From Mycobacterium sp. ITM-2016-00317 (GTDB lineage: Bacteria; Actinomycetota; Actinomycetes; Mycobacteriales; Mycobacteriaceae): DNA of 64,000 bases. The position numbers and the translations under genes are program-made. The notes below the pieces were generated by a model. The model was not told where the DNA came from. It did not search any database and worked only from the letters and a program-made list of their open reading frames with translations. The stretch lies in the NCBI RefSeq assembly GCF_002968295.1, contig NZ_CP134399.1:2480001-2544000 (forward strand), written 5' to 3'. Positions 43,723 through 52,813 of this stretch are shown here, in pieces (within the stretch, counting starts at the first letter, position 1; each line of letters opens with the position of its first letter).

Positions 43723-45885
43723 ATGGACCTGACCGTGGACCTCGTCACCTACGAGGTCATCCGCAACCGGCTCACCGCGATCGTCGCCCAGCAGTCCGCC
43801 GTGCTCAAGAACGTGTCCGGCTCACCGCTGGTGACCGAGGCCAACGACTGCAACACCGGGGTCTACCTGGCCTCCGGCGAAGTCGTTGCGATGGGGCCGC
43901 ACAACCTCTTCCACTCGGGCTCGATGGAGACCGTGGTGGATCACATCATCGCCGACTGCACGGACACGATCGGCATCGGCGAGGGCGATGTGTTCATCAC
44001 CAACGACCCGTACAAGGGCGCGCTGCACATGCCCGACATCACCATGCTCGAACCGGTGTTCTTCGACGGCGAGCGCATCGGGTGGGTCGGCACCTGCGCG
44101 CACGTGCTCGACATCGGCGGGATGACCCCGTCCAGCTGGTCGCCGACGGCACGCGAGATCTACCAGGAGGGCCTGGTTCTGCCGCCCACCAAGATCGTCG
44201 AGGCCGGCAAGACCCGTCAGGACGTGTGGAATCTGATCCTGGCCGCGTCCCGGCTGCCGGCCAACCTGGGCCTGGACCTCAAGGCGATGATCGCCGCGAA
44301 CACCCACGCCAAGCAGGGCCTGCTGAAACTGGTGGAGCGCTACGGCGCCGACACGGTGCGCACGGTGATGACCACGATGCTGGACCGGTCCGAAAGCCTG
44401 GTCCGCGAACGGCTGGCCGGACTGCCGGACGCGGTGACCCGCGCGCGCAGCTACTTCGACCACAACGGCCATGAAAGCACTTTGGCCCGAGTCGAAGTGG
44501 AGCTGCGCAAAGAGGGCGACCGGCTGGTGTTCGACTACGGCCGGACCGCCGAGCAGCTGCCGGGGTTCTTCAACTGCACCATGTCGGGGCTGCGCGGCGG
44601 CGTGTTCTCCGCCATCCTGCCGCTGCTGGCCCACGACATCCCGTGGAACAGCGGCGTGATGCGTGTCATCGAGGTGTCCGCACCCGAGGGCACGATCGTC
44701 AACGCCCGGCACCCGGCTCCGTGCGGGGCGGCGACGGTCGGCGCCACCGCGATGGTGTGCAACACCGCAGGCGCCGCGGTGTCGAATCTGGTCAGCGTCG
44801 ACGAGGCGCTGCGTGCGGAGGCCCGTGGCGGCACCACCGGCGCGTTGATGGTCTGTCACATCGCCGGTCGCAACCAGTACGGCGAACCCTTCGGCGGCGC
44901 GATGACCGAGGTGTTGGCCGGCGGCGGCGGCGCGAATGTGCGTGCCGACGGCGTGGATTACCGCGGGCCGCACGAGATCCTGACCGCCCAGTTCAACAAC
45001 GTCGAGGGGGAGGAGTCGATCTTCCCGGTGCTCTACCTCGGCCGCTACGCCAACACCGACGGCGGGGGAGCCGGGCGCCACCACGGCGGTGTCTCGGTCG
45101 CGTCGACTTTCACACTGCACCAGACGGATTCGATGCACGCGGTGATGGCCGGCCACAGCATGTCGATGCCCTCGACCTACGGTGTGCACGGCGGTCTGCC
45201 CGGTTCGACGCATCAGGTCACGATCGTGCGCGGCTCCGACATCGCCGACCAGCTGGCCGACGGGCGGAATCCGGTCACCTCGGCCGGGCTGACCGGTCAC
45301 CGTGAGGTGTTCACCGGTTCGCCCGGTGAACTGCAGTTCCACGCAGGCGACGTCGTCGACTGGAGCTTCCACGGCGGTGGCGGCTGGGGTGACCCGCTCG
45401 ACGCCGAGCCGGCCGCGGTGCTGGCCGACGTGCGCGCCGGGCGCATCTCGGCCGAGGGCGCCGAGCGGTTCTACCGCGTCGTGCTCGCCGGGGACGCTGT
45501 CGACGTCGCGGCCACCGAGCGCAAGCGTCGGCAGACACGGGCCGAGCGGATGAGCTGGACGAGAGCGCCGGGTGCGCACTGTGTGCAGGCGCAGCTGCCC
45601 GAGAACACCACGAGGATCGGCGATCACCTGGTACTGGCCCGCGGACTGGACTCCGCGGTCTATGCGTGCGATTGCGGCACCGTGCTCGCCCCGGTCGCGC
45701 AGAGCTGGAAAAAGCAGGCGTGCCACGCGGAACTGACAGAGCAGGACCTCGGGGCCAAGGTGCGGCTGCACCCCGGCCTGCGCGCCGACGCGTACGCGTG
45801 CCCGGGCTGCGGCGCGCTGCTGGCCGTCGAGGTCCGCGCCCGGGCCGACGAGCCGCTGCGCGAGCTCGAGCTCGCCGCAGGCTGA
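43723..45885 (+). CDS. Hydantoinase B-family protein fused to an acetone-carboxylase gamma-like zinc domain
   Basis: This 720-residue protein has a HyuB/acetone carboxylase alpha-like domain of about 570 residues (NRLTAIVAQQSAVLKNVSGS, VFITNDPYKGALHMPDITM, GRHHGGVSV, HGGLPGSTHQ, FHGGGGWGDPLD). A separate C-terminal module of about 120 residues carries clustered cysteines: Cys649, Cys651, Cys667, Cys693 and Cys696 (ACDCG, then QAC, then CPGCG). In acetone and acetophenone carboxylases a small zinc-binding gamma subunit supplies similar pairs, so here the gamma part appears fused to the B subunit. It starts three bases after the A-subunit gene stops. The fusion makes carboxylase chemistry more likely than simple hydantoin hydrolysis. 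Confidence 0.8.
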   Translation: MDLTVDLVTYEVIRNRLTAIVAQQSAVLKNVSGSPLVTEANDCNTGVYLASGEVVAMGPHNLFHSGSMETVVDHIIADCTDTIGIGEGDVFITNDPYKGALHMPDITMLEPVFFDGERIGWVGTCAHVLDIGGMTPSSWSPTAREIYQEGLVLPPTKIVEAGKTRQDVWNLILAASRLPANLGLDLKAMIAANTHAKQGLLKLVERYGADTVRTVMTTMLDRSESLVRERLAGLPDAVTRARSYFDHNGHESTLARVEVELRKEGDRLVFDYGRTAEQLPGFFNCTMSGLRGGVFSAILPLLAHDIPWNSGVMRVIEVSAPEGTIVNARHPAPCGAATVGATAMVCNTAGAAVSNLVSVDEALRAEARGGTTGALMVCHIAGRNQYGEPFGGAMTEVLAGGGGANVRADGVDYRGPHEILTAQFNNVEGEESIFPVLYLGRYANTDGGGAGRHHGGVSVASTFTLHQTDSMHAVMAGHSMSMPSTYGVHGGLPGSTHQVTIVRGSDIADQLADGRNPVTSAGLTGHREVFTGSPGELQFHAGDVVDWSFHGGGGWGDPLDAEPAAVLADVRAGRISAEGAERFYRVVLAGDAVDVAATERKRRQTRAERMSWTRAPGAHCVQAQLPENTTRIGDHLVLARGLDSAVYACDCGTVLAPVAQSWKKQACHAELTEQDLGAKVRLHPGLRADAYACPGCGALLAVEVRARADEPLRELELAAG

Positions 45886-45888
45886 GCG

Positions 45889-47172
45889 TCAGCTCTTGTT
45901 GCGCTTGACCTGGTTGAACGGAACTCCCTTGTCGGCGGCCAACTCCCGGGGGAAGCCGAGGATGCGCTCGCCGATGACATTGCGCGCCATCTCCGAGGAG
46001 CCCCCGCCGAGCGAGCCGGTCTGGCGGGACAGGTAGCGGATCCCGACGTCGAGCAGGCCGGTCAGTTCGGGGGCGTCGTCCGCGCCCTCGTCGATCACGC
46101 CTGCGGTGCCGGCGATCGCCAGCGCGGTGTCGACCTCGAGTTCGGTGGTCTCGGCGTGGAACAGCCGGATCAGCGTGCCGGCGTTCGGCGGCAGCGACCC
46201 GTCGGTGATGCTGCGGAAGACGTGGTCGATGAGCTGTTCCTTGACGATCCGGCGCACGAGCGCCTTGCCTGCGAGGTCCTGCATGCGGGGGTCGTCGCCC
46301 TGCCCGGTGGCCACGGCCAGCGCTACGTGGTCGGGTGGCATCTCGCTGGCGTTCTCGGCGGCGGTGCCGCTGGCGAACTCCGAGCCGCCGCCGACGGCGC
46401 GGCGCTCGTGGTGCAGCTGCCGGGTGGCGACCTCCCAACCCTTGTTCACCTCGCCGACCACGGCGTCGAGCCCGAGTTCCAGCCCGTCGAAGAATTCCTC
46501 GCAGAACTCCTCGTTGCCGTTGACCTCCTTGATGCGGCGCATGGTGATGCCGGGCGCGTTCAGCGGCACCAGGAACATCGTCAGGCCTTCGTGTTTGGGC
46601 ACGGTCCAGTCGGTGCGGGCCAGCAGCAGCCCGTAGTCGGCGGCGAACGCGCTGGTGCTCCACGTCTTGGCGCCGTTGATGATCCACTTGTCGCCGTGGC
46701 GCTCGGCGCGGGTGATCACCCCGGCCAGGTCGGAGCCGCCGCTGGGCTCGGACAGCAACTGGCACAGGATCTCGTCACCGCGGATGGCCGCCGAGATGCG
46801 GTCGCGTTTCTGATCTTCGGTGCCCATGTCCAGGATCGTCGCCGCGCAGATCGTGAAGGTCGGCACGTTGAGGATCATCGGCATCTCGTAGGAGCGGCAT
46901 TCGGCGTTGAACGCCCGCTGGTAGGCGTAGTCCAGGCCGAGACCGCCGTACTCACGCGGGAAGCAGATGCCCGCGAAACCGCCCTCGTGCAGACGCTTCT
47001 GCAGCTCCTTGGCGTGGTCCCAGGACGACTGCTCGGCACGCACCGAGAACGGCGGATGCTCGGGGTCGATGCGCGGCATGTTCTCGGCGAGCCAGGCGCG
47101 TGCGCGGGCGGCGAACTCGTCGACCGACTCGACGGTGCCGGTGGAACCTGCCGATGCCATGGTGTGGGTCAT
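45889..47172 (-). CDS. Acyl-CoA dehydrogenase
   Basis: This 427-residue flavoprotein has the ACAD middle-domain motif LLSEPSGGSDLAGVITRA, and INGAKTWSTSAFAADYGLLL. The C-terminal segment SLGGGSSEMARNVIGERILGFPRE is typical of the FadE17/FadE-like group that works on CoA esters of ring-derived or branched acids. It overlaps the preceding ACAD gene by ATGA, so the two are co-translated and may form a heteromeric (alpha2beta2-type) dehydrogenase, as known for mycobacterial sterol-catabolic FadE pairs; this is inference. It is the last gene of the TetR-controlled operon. Confidence 0.88.
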   Translation of the reverse strand: MTHTMASAGSTGTVESVDEFAARARAWLAENMPRIDPEHPPFSVRAEQSSWDHAKELQKRLHEGGFAGICFPREYGGLGLDYAYQRAFNAECRSYEMPMILNVPTFTICAATILDMGTEDQKRDRISAAIRGDEILCQLLSEPSGGSDLAGVITRAERHGDKWIINGAKTWSTSAFAADYGLLLARTDWTVPKHEGLTMFLVPLNAPGITMRRIKEVNGNEEFCEEFFDGLELGLDAVVGEVNKGWEVATRQLHHERRAVGGGSEFASGTAAENASEMPPDHVALAVATGQGDDPRMQDLAGKALVRRIVKEQLIDHVFRSITDGSLPPNAGTLIRLFHAETTELEVDTALAIAGTAGVIDEGADDAPELTGLLDVGIRYLSRQTGSLGGGSSEMARNVIGERILGFPRELAADKGVPFNQVKRNKS

Positions 47173-48302
47173 TTCGCCGCCTCCGTCGTGCTGCTCAGCG
47201 CGTACACCGCGCGATGGTGGTCCTCGGGCGAGCCGAACATCGCCCGGTAGAGCACAGCCCGGCGCAGGTACAGGTGCAGGTCATGCTCCCAGGTGACGCC
47301 GATGCCGCCGTGCAACTGCACGCAGTCCTGCAGCATCACCGGCGCACGTTCGGCCACATAGGCTTTGGCGACGCTGACGAGCAACTCCGCGTCGGGGGAG
47401 CGTTCGGCGACGGCGCGCACCGCCCCGGCGGTGGTGCCCCGCGCGGCCTCGAACCACATCTTCATGTCGGCGGCGCGGTGCTTGAGCGCCTGATAGGAGG
47501 CCAGCGGGCGGCCGAAGCTGTGCCGGTCGAACAACCACTGGTTGGTCATCGACAGCACGGAGTCGAGGATGCCGACGGTCTCGGCGCACTGCAGCACCAG
47601 CGCGATCTGCCGCTGGCGCTCGATGATCGCCGGCGTCTGCTCGGCGGTGCCCACCACCGCGGATTCGTCGACCTCGACGCCGTCGAAGCGCACCCGGGCG
47701 TACCGCTTGACCAGGTCCACCGACGTCTGCGGGATCACCGTGACGCCCGCGGCGTCGCTCGGCACCAGGAACTGGCGGACGGCGCCGTCGAGTTCGGCGG
47801 TCACCAGCAGCGCACCGCTGTCGGCGCCGGCCTCCACCCGGTCCTTCACCCCGTCGACGCGGTAACCGCCGTCGGTGCGGGTGGCTTTCGTCGTGGCCTG
47901 CAGCGGCGCGAACGGCCGTCGCGGTTCGTACACCGCCCACGACGCGACGAGTTCACCGGAGACCAGCGCCTCGATGGTCTCCTCGTGGCCGTCGGGAGCG
48001 TCGACCAGCCCGGACAGCACGATGCTGACCGGGTGCAGCGGGCCGGGCGCCACGGTGTGTCCGATCTGCTCGGCGACCATCGCCAGGTCGGCGACGCCGT
48101 CACCGGAGACGCTGCCGCCGCCGAGCTCTTCGGGCACCAGCAGGCTGGCCCAGCCCAGTTCGGCGGCGCGCTGCCACCATTCGGGCTGGAACGACACGTC
48201 GGAGGCGTGCAACCCGCGGACATGGGTCAGGGACGCCTGCTTCTCCAGGAAGGTCGAGGTGGTGGAGGCGAACAGCAGCTGTTCCGGATTGGCGGTTGTC
48301 AT
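47169..48302 (-). CDS. Acyl-CoA dehydrogenase (partner subunit)
   Basis: This 377-residue protein has the ACAD fold with N-terminal LGWASLLVPEELGGGSVSGDG and C-terminal DCVQLHGGIGVTWEHDLHLYLRR; the HGG-G-TWEHD segment is the usual flavin/substrate region. The middle domain is more divergent, with no clear SEP-G-SD motif, fitting the less active partner of a two-gene ACAD pair. It starts 30 bases after the amidohydrolase stop and overlaps the second ACAD gene by four bases. Confidence 0.87.
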   Translation of the reverse strand: MTTANPEQLLFASTTSTFLEKQASLTHVRGLHASDVSFQPEWWQRAAELGWASLLVPEELGGGSVSGDGVADLAMVAEQIGHTVAPGPLHPVSIVLSGLVDAPDGHEETIEALVSGELVASWAVYEPRRPFAPLQATTKATRTDGGYRVDGVKDRVEAGADSGALLVTAELDGAVRQFLVPSDAAGVTVIPQTSVDLVKRYARVRFDGVEVDESAVVGTAEQTPAIIERQRQIALVLQCAETVGILDSVLSMTNQWLFDRHSFGRPLASYQALKHRAADMKMWFEAARGTTAGAVRAVAERSPDAELLVSVAKAYVAERAPVMLQDCVQLHGGIGVTWEHDLHLYLRRAVLYRAMFGSPEDHHRAVYALSSTTEAAK

Positions 48303-48332
48303 GAAATCAGTTCAGCCTCTTCGTAGTCGGTG

Positions 48333-49562
48333 TCACGCGAGGACGAGGGCGGGCACGTCGGGCGTGTGCACCACCTTGTTCTCGACCTTGAACAGATCGA
48401 TCATGTTCTTGCCCATGACCTTTCGGACGCCCTCAGCGTCGAGGCCGTGCGCCTCGAGGTCGGACACCAGGTTCAGCGGATCGGCAAGACCCTCGGGATG
48501 CGGCCAGTCCGAACCGAAGATCACCCGGTCGGCGCCGCACAGGTCGGCCATCTTCTTGAAGTCGTCCTCCCAGAACGGGGCGACGTACACGCAGCGTTTG
48601 AACGCCTCGATCGGGTCCTCGGGGAACTCGTTCGGCATCTTCGCGAACACGTCTTTGAACTGGTAGAAGAGGTAAGGCACCCAGGACGCGCCGTTCTCGA
48701 CAGACAGGACCCGCAGGTCCGGGTTGCGGGTGAAGGCGCCGTGGCAGACCAGCGCGGCCATGGTGTCCTCGATCGGGCGCTTGCCCATCGCCACCATCCG
48801 GAACGACGTCGGCTTGAACGGCAGGAACTCGTCGGCCGGTTCCCAGTCGTTGAGGTACTGCGCGTAGCCGCTGTCGGAGGCGTGCATCGCCACCGGGATG
48901 CCGGCCTTCACACACGCCTGCCAGAACGGGTCGAACTCCTCGGTGCCGAACGAGCGGGTGCCGCGGTAGCCGGGCACCGGGGCGGGCCGGACGAGCACGG
49001 TCTTGGCGCCGCGCTCCAGGCACCACTCGAGTTCCTCGAGGGCGCGGTCGACGATCGGCAGCGTGATGACCGGAGTGGAGAAGATCCGGTCCTCGTAGTT
49101 GAACTGCCAAGTCTCGTACATCCATTCGTTGAGCGCATGGATGATGTCGTGGATCAGTTCGGGATCGTCCTTGAGCCGCTCCTCGACCAGTGAGGCCAGC
49201 GTCGGGAACATCAGCGTGTAGTCCAGGCCGAGCCCGTCCATCACCTCCAGGCGCGCCGCGGGTTCACGGAAGGCCGGAATGGCCTTCATGGGTTTGCCCA
49301 TCACCTCGCGGTAGCTCTTGCCGCCGCTGCCGTGCCGGAAGTAGTCCTCCTGGGCGCCCGGGCGCGCGACCACCTCGAAGGTCGGGTTGGGGATGTAGTC
49401 GCTGATGTGGTTGCGCACCATGATCTTGGTGCGGCCGTGCACGTCGATGTAGTCGATGACGCCCTTGCGCTTGTCCGGAAGGAACTTCGTCAGCGCTTCC
49501 TTGGGCTCATAGAAGTGGTTGTCGGCGTCGAACACCGGAAAGTCGAGGATGCGTGACGGCAT
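48333..49562 (-). CDS. Amidohydrolase-2 family metal-dependent hydrolase/decarboxylase
   Basis: This 409-residue TIM-barrel protein has the N-terminal metal-binding DADNHFYEP, LDYTLMFPTLA, a His in MHASDSG, and the C-terminal IFGSDWPHPEGLADP metal/acid motif. This set is typical of the ACMSD/gamma-resorcylate decarboxylase branch of amidohydrolase-2 proteins, which often remove carboxyl groups or cleave C-C bonds. It is the first gene of an operon with two acyl-CoA dehydrogenases, and two copies of the GGTAAYG-type palindrome lie just upstream, so it is the main target of the TetR protein next to it. The substrate is unknown. Confidence 0.82.
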   Translation of the reverse strand: MPSRILDFPVFDADNHFYEPKEALTKFLPDKRKGVIDYIDVHGRTKIMVRNHISDYIPNPTFEVVARPGAQEDYFRHGSGGKSYREVMGKPMKAIPAFREPAARLEVMDGLGLDYTLMFPTLASLVEERLKDDPELIHDIIHALNEWMYETWQFNYEDRIFSTPVITLPIVDRALEELEWCLERGAKTVLVRPAPVPGYRGTRSFGTEEFDPFWQACVKAGIPVAMHASDSGYAQYLNDWEPADEFLPFKPTSFRMVAMGKRPIEDTMAALVCHGAFTRNPDLRVLSVENGASWVPYLFYQFKDVFAKMPNEFPEDPIEAFKRCVYVAPFWEDDFKKMADLCGADRVIFGSDWPHPEGLADPLNLVSDLEAHGLDAEGVRKVMGKNMIDLFKVENKVVHTPDVPALVLA

Positions 49563-49598
49563 GACATGGGCTCCTCACGGGACGTGTTTGCACTCAGC

Positions 49599-49613
49599 GG
49601 TAATGGCATTACC
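49599..49613. promoter_or_regulatory. TetR operator copy 1 (upstream of amidohydrolase operon)
   Basis: GGTAATGGCATTACC has perfect 6-bp arms around GGC and lies 36 bases upstream of the amidohydrolase start. The same sequence pattern recurs at 49619-49635 and 50227-50241. Confidence 0.85.
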
Positions 49614-49618
49614 GAGAA

Positions 49619-49635
49619 TGGTAACGACATTACCA
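49619..49635. promoter_or_regulatory. TetR operator copy 2 (upstream of amidohydrolase operon)
   Basis: TGGTAACGACATTACCA has perfect 6-bp arms (TGGTAA/TTACCA). It sits 20 bases from copy 1, about two helical turns between matching positions, so two dimers could bind the same face of the DNA. Copy 2 ends six bases before the 3' end of the TetR gene. Confidence 0.85.
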
Positions 49636-49641
49636 CGGGCG

Positions 49642-50226
49642 TTATCGCAGGAGTCCGCGCACGCAGAAAGTGTGGATCTGGGCCGCGACGATCGGTGTCC
49701 CGTTGAGTCCGGCGCCCAGATCGCGCAGCCGGAGCGCGCCGAGCACCGTCTGCATCAGGATCGCGGCGTCGGTGTCGATGTCCAGGTCGGGACGGAACGC
49801 GCCCTCCTCGATCCCGCGGCGCAGGATGTCGGCGATCAGCCGGTGCAGCGGCGCGAGCACGTCGGCGAACTCCTTGGGCCGGGTGTCGATCAGATGGTCG
49901 TTGTAGTAGGTCAGACCCCTGTTGATGCTGTCCTGGGTGCTGGACTCGGGCGGGGCGCTGATCCGGTCGATGAGCCGGTGCAGCGCGTCGACCCCGCTCA
50001 GGGATGCGGTCTCGACGCGCCAGCGTTCGGTCGCGTCGGCCATGATCTTGTCGGTCAGCGCCAACAGCAGCTCGTCCTTGGTCGCGAAGTGCTGATAGAA
50101 CGCGCGCAGCGACGTCTTGGCGCGCTCGACCACCTCCAGGACGGTGAAATCCGTGCGGCCCGTCTCGCCGAGGATCTCCAGCGCCGACCGCATGAACCGG
50201 CTCGCGCGGGATTCGGGTTCATCCAC
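49642..50226 (-). CDS. TetR-family repressor of the adjacent catabolic operon
   Basis: This 194-residue TetR protein has the helix-turn-helix MRSALEILGETGRTDFTVLE and VVERAKTSLRAFYQHFATKD, followed by an all-helical ligand domain. GTG 50226 lies immediately beside operator copy 3, so the mRNA would be leaderless or nearly so, and binding there would shut off the gene itself. Copies 1 and 2 lie beyond its 3' end, at the promoter of the amidohydrolase/ACAD operon, and copy 3 also lies in the leader region of the divergent thioesterase. The inducer may be an acyl-CoA made by this pathway, which is inference. Confidence 0.88.
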   Translation of the reverse strand: MDEPESRASRFMRSALEILGETGRTDFTVLEVVERAKTSLRAFYQHFATKDELLLALTDKIMADATERWRVETASLSGVDALHRLIDRISAPPESSTQDSINRGLTYYNDHLIDTRPKEFADVLAPLHRLIADILRRGIEEGAFRPDLDIDTDAAILMQTVLGALRLRDLGAGLNGTPIVAAQIHTFCVRGLLR

Positions 50227-50241
50227 GGTAATGACGTTACC
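50227..50241. promoter_or_regulatory. TetR operator copy 3 (between tetR and tesB-like genes)
   Basis: GGTAATGACGTTACC abuts the GTG start of the TetR gene and lies 59 bases before the ATG of the divergent thioesterase gene. With copies 1 and 2 it gives the consensus GGTAAYGRCRTTACC. Confidence 0.85.
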
Positions 50242-50300
50242 GCTTTTGGAAAACCTCAGTTACTGTTCCCACGACAGTCACCGAGTGGAAGCGATGGCAC

Positions 50301-51185
50301 ATGACAACCGATTCGGCGCAAACCCCGTGGACGGTCCAGGGTCTGCTCGACCTGTTCGACGCGCAGCCTTCCGGGCAGGACGTCTTCACCGCGCAGACCG
50401 GCCTGGCGGCCGAGGACGAGCGGCAGGTGGTGGAGGGCACGCAGGTGCTCGCCCAGTCGATCGTCGCTGCCGCCAAGCGCTTTCCGGACAAGTCGGTGCG
50501 TTCGGTGTACTCGGTGTTCGCCAGGGCGGTGCTGGTCGGCGCCGGTCCGGTCGAGTTGGACGTCGACGTGGTCAGCGAGGGCCGGTCGACGGCGACGGCG
50601 GTGGTCACGGCGAAGCAGAACGGTAAGCGGTGCATCACCACGACCGTGCTGGTCGACGTGCCGACCGCCGACGTGATCCGTCATCACCTGCCCAGGCCCG
50701 AGGTGGCGCCGCCGGCCGAGGCGAACGCGTCGGCGATGCCGATGACCGGACGGGAACTGCGCCTGGTCGACGTCGTCGACGTCAACAGCCCCGACGAGGT
50801 CGGGCCACCAGAGCTGTTCGCGTGGCTGCACTACGACCCGATTCCCGAGCGCGACGATCTGGCCAAGGCGCTCATCGCGTATTTCACCGGACACCTTGGC
50901 ATTTCGACCACGATGCGGGCCCATGAGGGCATCGGCACCAGCCAGGCCCACCTCACGGTGTCGACCGCGCCGATGACGGTGTCGGTCAGCTTCCACGAGC
51001 CGGTGCGCTGGGACGGCTGGCTGCTCTACACCCACGAGAGCACGCAGGTGGGTGCCGGCATGTCCTACGTGCGGGGGACGGTGCACACCGAGGACGGCGA
51101 GTTGCTCGCATCCTTCACCCAGGACGCGCTGATCCGGCCCCTGCGCACCACCGACACCGCAATCAAGGAGCATTCGCGCCTCTAG
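50301..51185 (+). CDS. Acyl-CoA thioesterase II-like protein (TesB family, double hotdog)
   Basis: This 294-residue protein fits the TesB double-hotdog fold: the first half has VRSVYSVFARAVLVGAGPVE and the second half FHEPVRWDGWLLYTHESTQV, then SYVRGTVHTEDGELLASFTQ. It would hydrolyse acyl-CoA to free acid and CoA. It is divergent from the TetR gene with operator copy 3 between them, so it probably belongs to the same regulon as the amidohydrolase/ACAD operon, perhaps freeing CoA from dead-end thioesters. The stop overlaps the convergent DUF885 gene by four bases. Confidence 0.82.
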   Translation: MTTDSAQTPWTVQGLLDLFDAQPSGQDVFTAQTGLAAEDERQVVEGTQVLAQSIVAAAKRFPDKSVRSVYSVFARAVLVGAGPVELDVDVVSEGRSTATAVVTAKQNGKRCITTTVLVDVPTADVIRHHLPRPEVAPPAEANASAMPMTGRELRLVDVVDVNSPDEVGPPELFAWLHYDPIPERDDLAKALIAYFTGHLGISTTMRAHEGIGTSQAHLTVSTAPMTVSVSFHEPVRWDGWLLYTHESTQVGAGMSYVRGTVHTEDGELLASFTQDALIRPLRTTDTAIKEHSRL

Positions 51186-52813
51186 AGTGCGGCCAGCACG
51201 GCCGAGCGCAGCACCTCCAGCGGCAGGCCGCCGAGGTCCAGCGCCCGGCTGTGGAACTCCTTCAGTGACACCCCCTGGGCGACGACCTCGTCGCGCAGTT
51301 GCTGCCAGATGCGTTGGCCGATCGCGTAGGACGGCGCCTGTCCCGGCCAGCCGAGGTAGCGGTCCAGCTCGAACCGCAGGTTCTCTTCAGCCATCGCGCT
51401 GTGGGCCTGCAGGAACGTCCACGCCCGGTCCGCATCCCAGGTGCCGCCGTCGGGCGCCTTCAGTCCGCAGTGCACACCGATGTCGATCACCACCCGGGCT
51501 GCGCGGAACCGTTGTGCGTCAAGCATTCCCATTCTGTTGCCGGCGTCCTCCAGCCAGCCCAGCTCGGCCATCAGCCGCTCGGCGTAGAGCGCCCAGCCCT
51601 CGCCGTGGCCGGACACCCAACAGCCGAGCCTGCGCCAGCGGTTGAGCTGGTCGGCCAGCACCACCGCGCGGCCGATCTGCAGGTGGTGTCCGGGCACGCC
51701 TTCGTGGAAGACCGTGGTGGTCTCCTGCCAGGTGTGGAACGTGTCGACGCCGCGCGGCACCGACCACCACATCCGGCCGGGACGGGACAGGTCCTCCGAC
51801 GGGCCGGTGTAGTAGATGCCGCCGGTGTGGGTCGGCGCGATCCGGCACTCCAGGTTGCGCAGCGCGGGATCGATGTCGAAGTGCTTGTCGGCCAACGCAT
51901 CCACCACGCGGTCGGACAACTCCTGCATCCAGCGCTGGAGTGCGTCGGTGCCGTGGACGAGGTAGCGCTGCTCGCCGTCGAGCCGGCGCAGCGCCTCGGC
52001 CGCCGACGCCCCGGGGTAGAGCCGGTCGGCGATCGCGTCCTGCTCGGCCACGATGCTGTCCAGCAGGTCCAGACCCCACTCGTAGGCCTCGTCGAAATCG
52101 ACTGCGGCGCCGAGGAAGTTGCGTGACATCACGGTATAGACGTCGCGCCCGCAGCCGTCGGTGTCCCGGGCGTGCGGGGCGATGTCGTCGCGCAGCGTGG
52201 TCGCCAGCCAGCTGTAGGCCTCGGCCGCGTTCCTGGCGTGCCGGGCGAGTTGGGGCTGCAGCGCGGGGACGTCGGCGTCGGCGACCATCGTCACGAACAG
52301 TTCGGCGTTCTGGTCGGCCTGCTGGATGCCCCGGCGCACCTGCCGGGCCGCGGGGGCGCGTCCGTCGCGGGCCGCCGCACGAAGCGCGTCGGCGTACCCG
52401 GCCACCCGCTGCGGGATCTGGGTCAGCCGCCGGTCGACGGTGGCCCACTCGTCCTCGGTGTCGGTGGGCATCAGGTCGAAGACGTCGCGCATGGTCTGCA
52501 GCGGGGAGGCGATGACGTTGAGTTCGCCGAGATCGAGGCCGGCGTCGTGCATGGTGAGCAGCACGCCGAGGCGCTCGCGCATCGCGGCGGCGGTGACCAC
52601 GTCGACGGCATCGGTCGCGGTCACGCCGTCGAGTTCACGCAGCGCGGCGCGGGCGGCCTCGGCGCGGGCCTTCACACCGTCGGGGGAGTAGTCGGTGATC
52701 TGGTCGTCGTGGCCGGCGATGCCCGATTCGGTGGCTGCGCACGGATCCAGCGCCGCCGAGATCTCCAGATAGCGTTCGGCGACGGCGTCGACGGCCGTGG
52801 TGGGCCTAGCCAA
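51182..52813 (-). CDS. DUF885 family protein, probable metallopeptidase-like hydrolase
   Basis: This 543-residue cytosolic protein belongs to DUF885, a group related to M3/M32-type zinc peptidases. The active-site-like motif is VFHEGVPGHHLQIGRAVV, with HE and a GHH pair in place of a canonical HExxH. The family also has the block SGHGEGWALYAERLMAELG seen here, and LDRYLGWPGQAPSYAIG. The only available start is TTG 52813, eight bases inside the previous gene's 3' end (overlap TTGGCTAG). Translation is probably coupled to the zinc metallopeptidase gene upstream. Substrate is unknown. Confidence 0.82.
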   Translation of the reverse strand: MARPTTAVDAVAERYLEISAALDPCAATESGIAGHDDQITDYSPDGVKARAEAARAALRELDGVTATDAVDVVTAAAMRERLGVLLTMHDAGLDLGELNVIASPLQTMRDVFDLMPTDTEDEWATVDRRLTQIPQRVAGYADALRAAARDGRAPAARQVRRGIQQADQNAELFVTMVADADVPALQPQLARHARNAAEAYSWLATTLRDDIAPHARDTDGCGRDVYTVMSRNFLGAAVDFDEAYEWGLDLLDSIVAEQDAIADRLYPGASAAEALRRLDGEQRYLVHGTDALQRWMQELSDRVVDALADKHFDIDPALRNLECRIAPTHTGGIYYTGPSEDLSRPGRMWWSVPRGVDTFHTWQETTTVFHEGVPGHHLQIGRAVVLADQLNRWRRLGCWVSGHGEGWALYAERLMAELGWLEDAGNRMGMLDAQRFRAARVVIDIGVHCGLKAPDGGTWDADRAWTFLQAHSAMAEENLRFELDRYLGWPGQAPSYAIGQRIWQQLRDEVVAQGVSLKEFHSRALDLGGLPLEVLRSAVLAAL

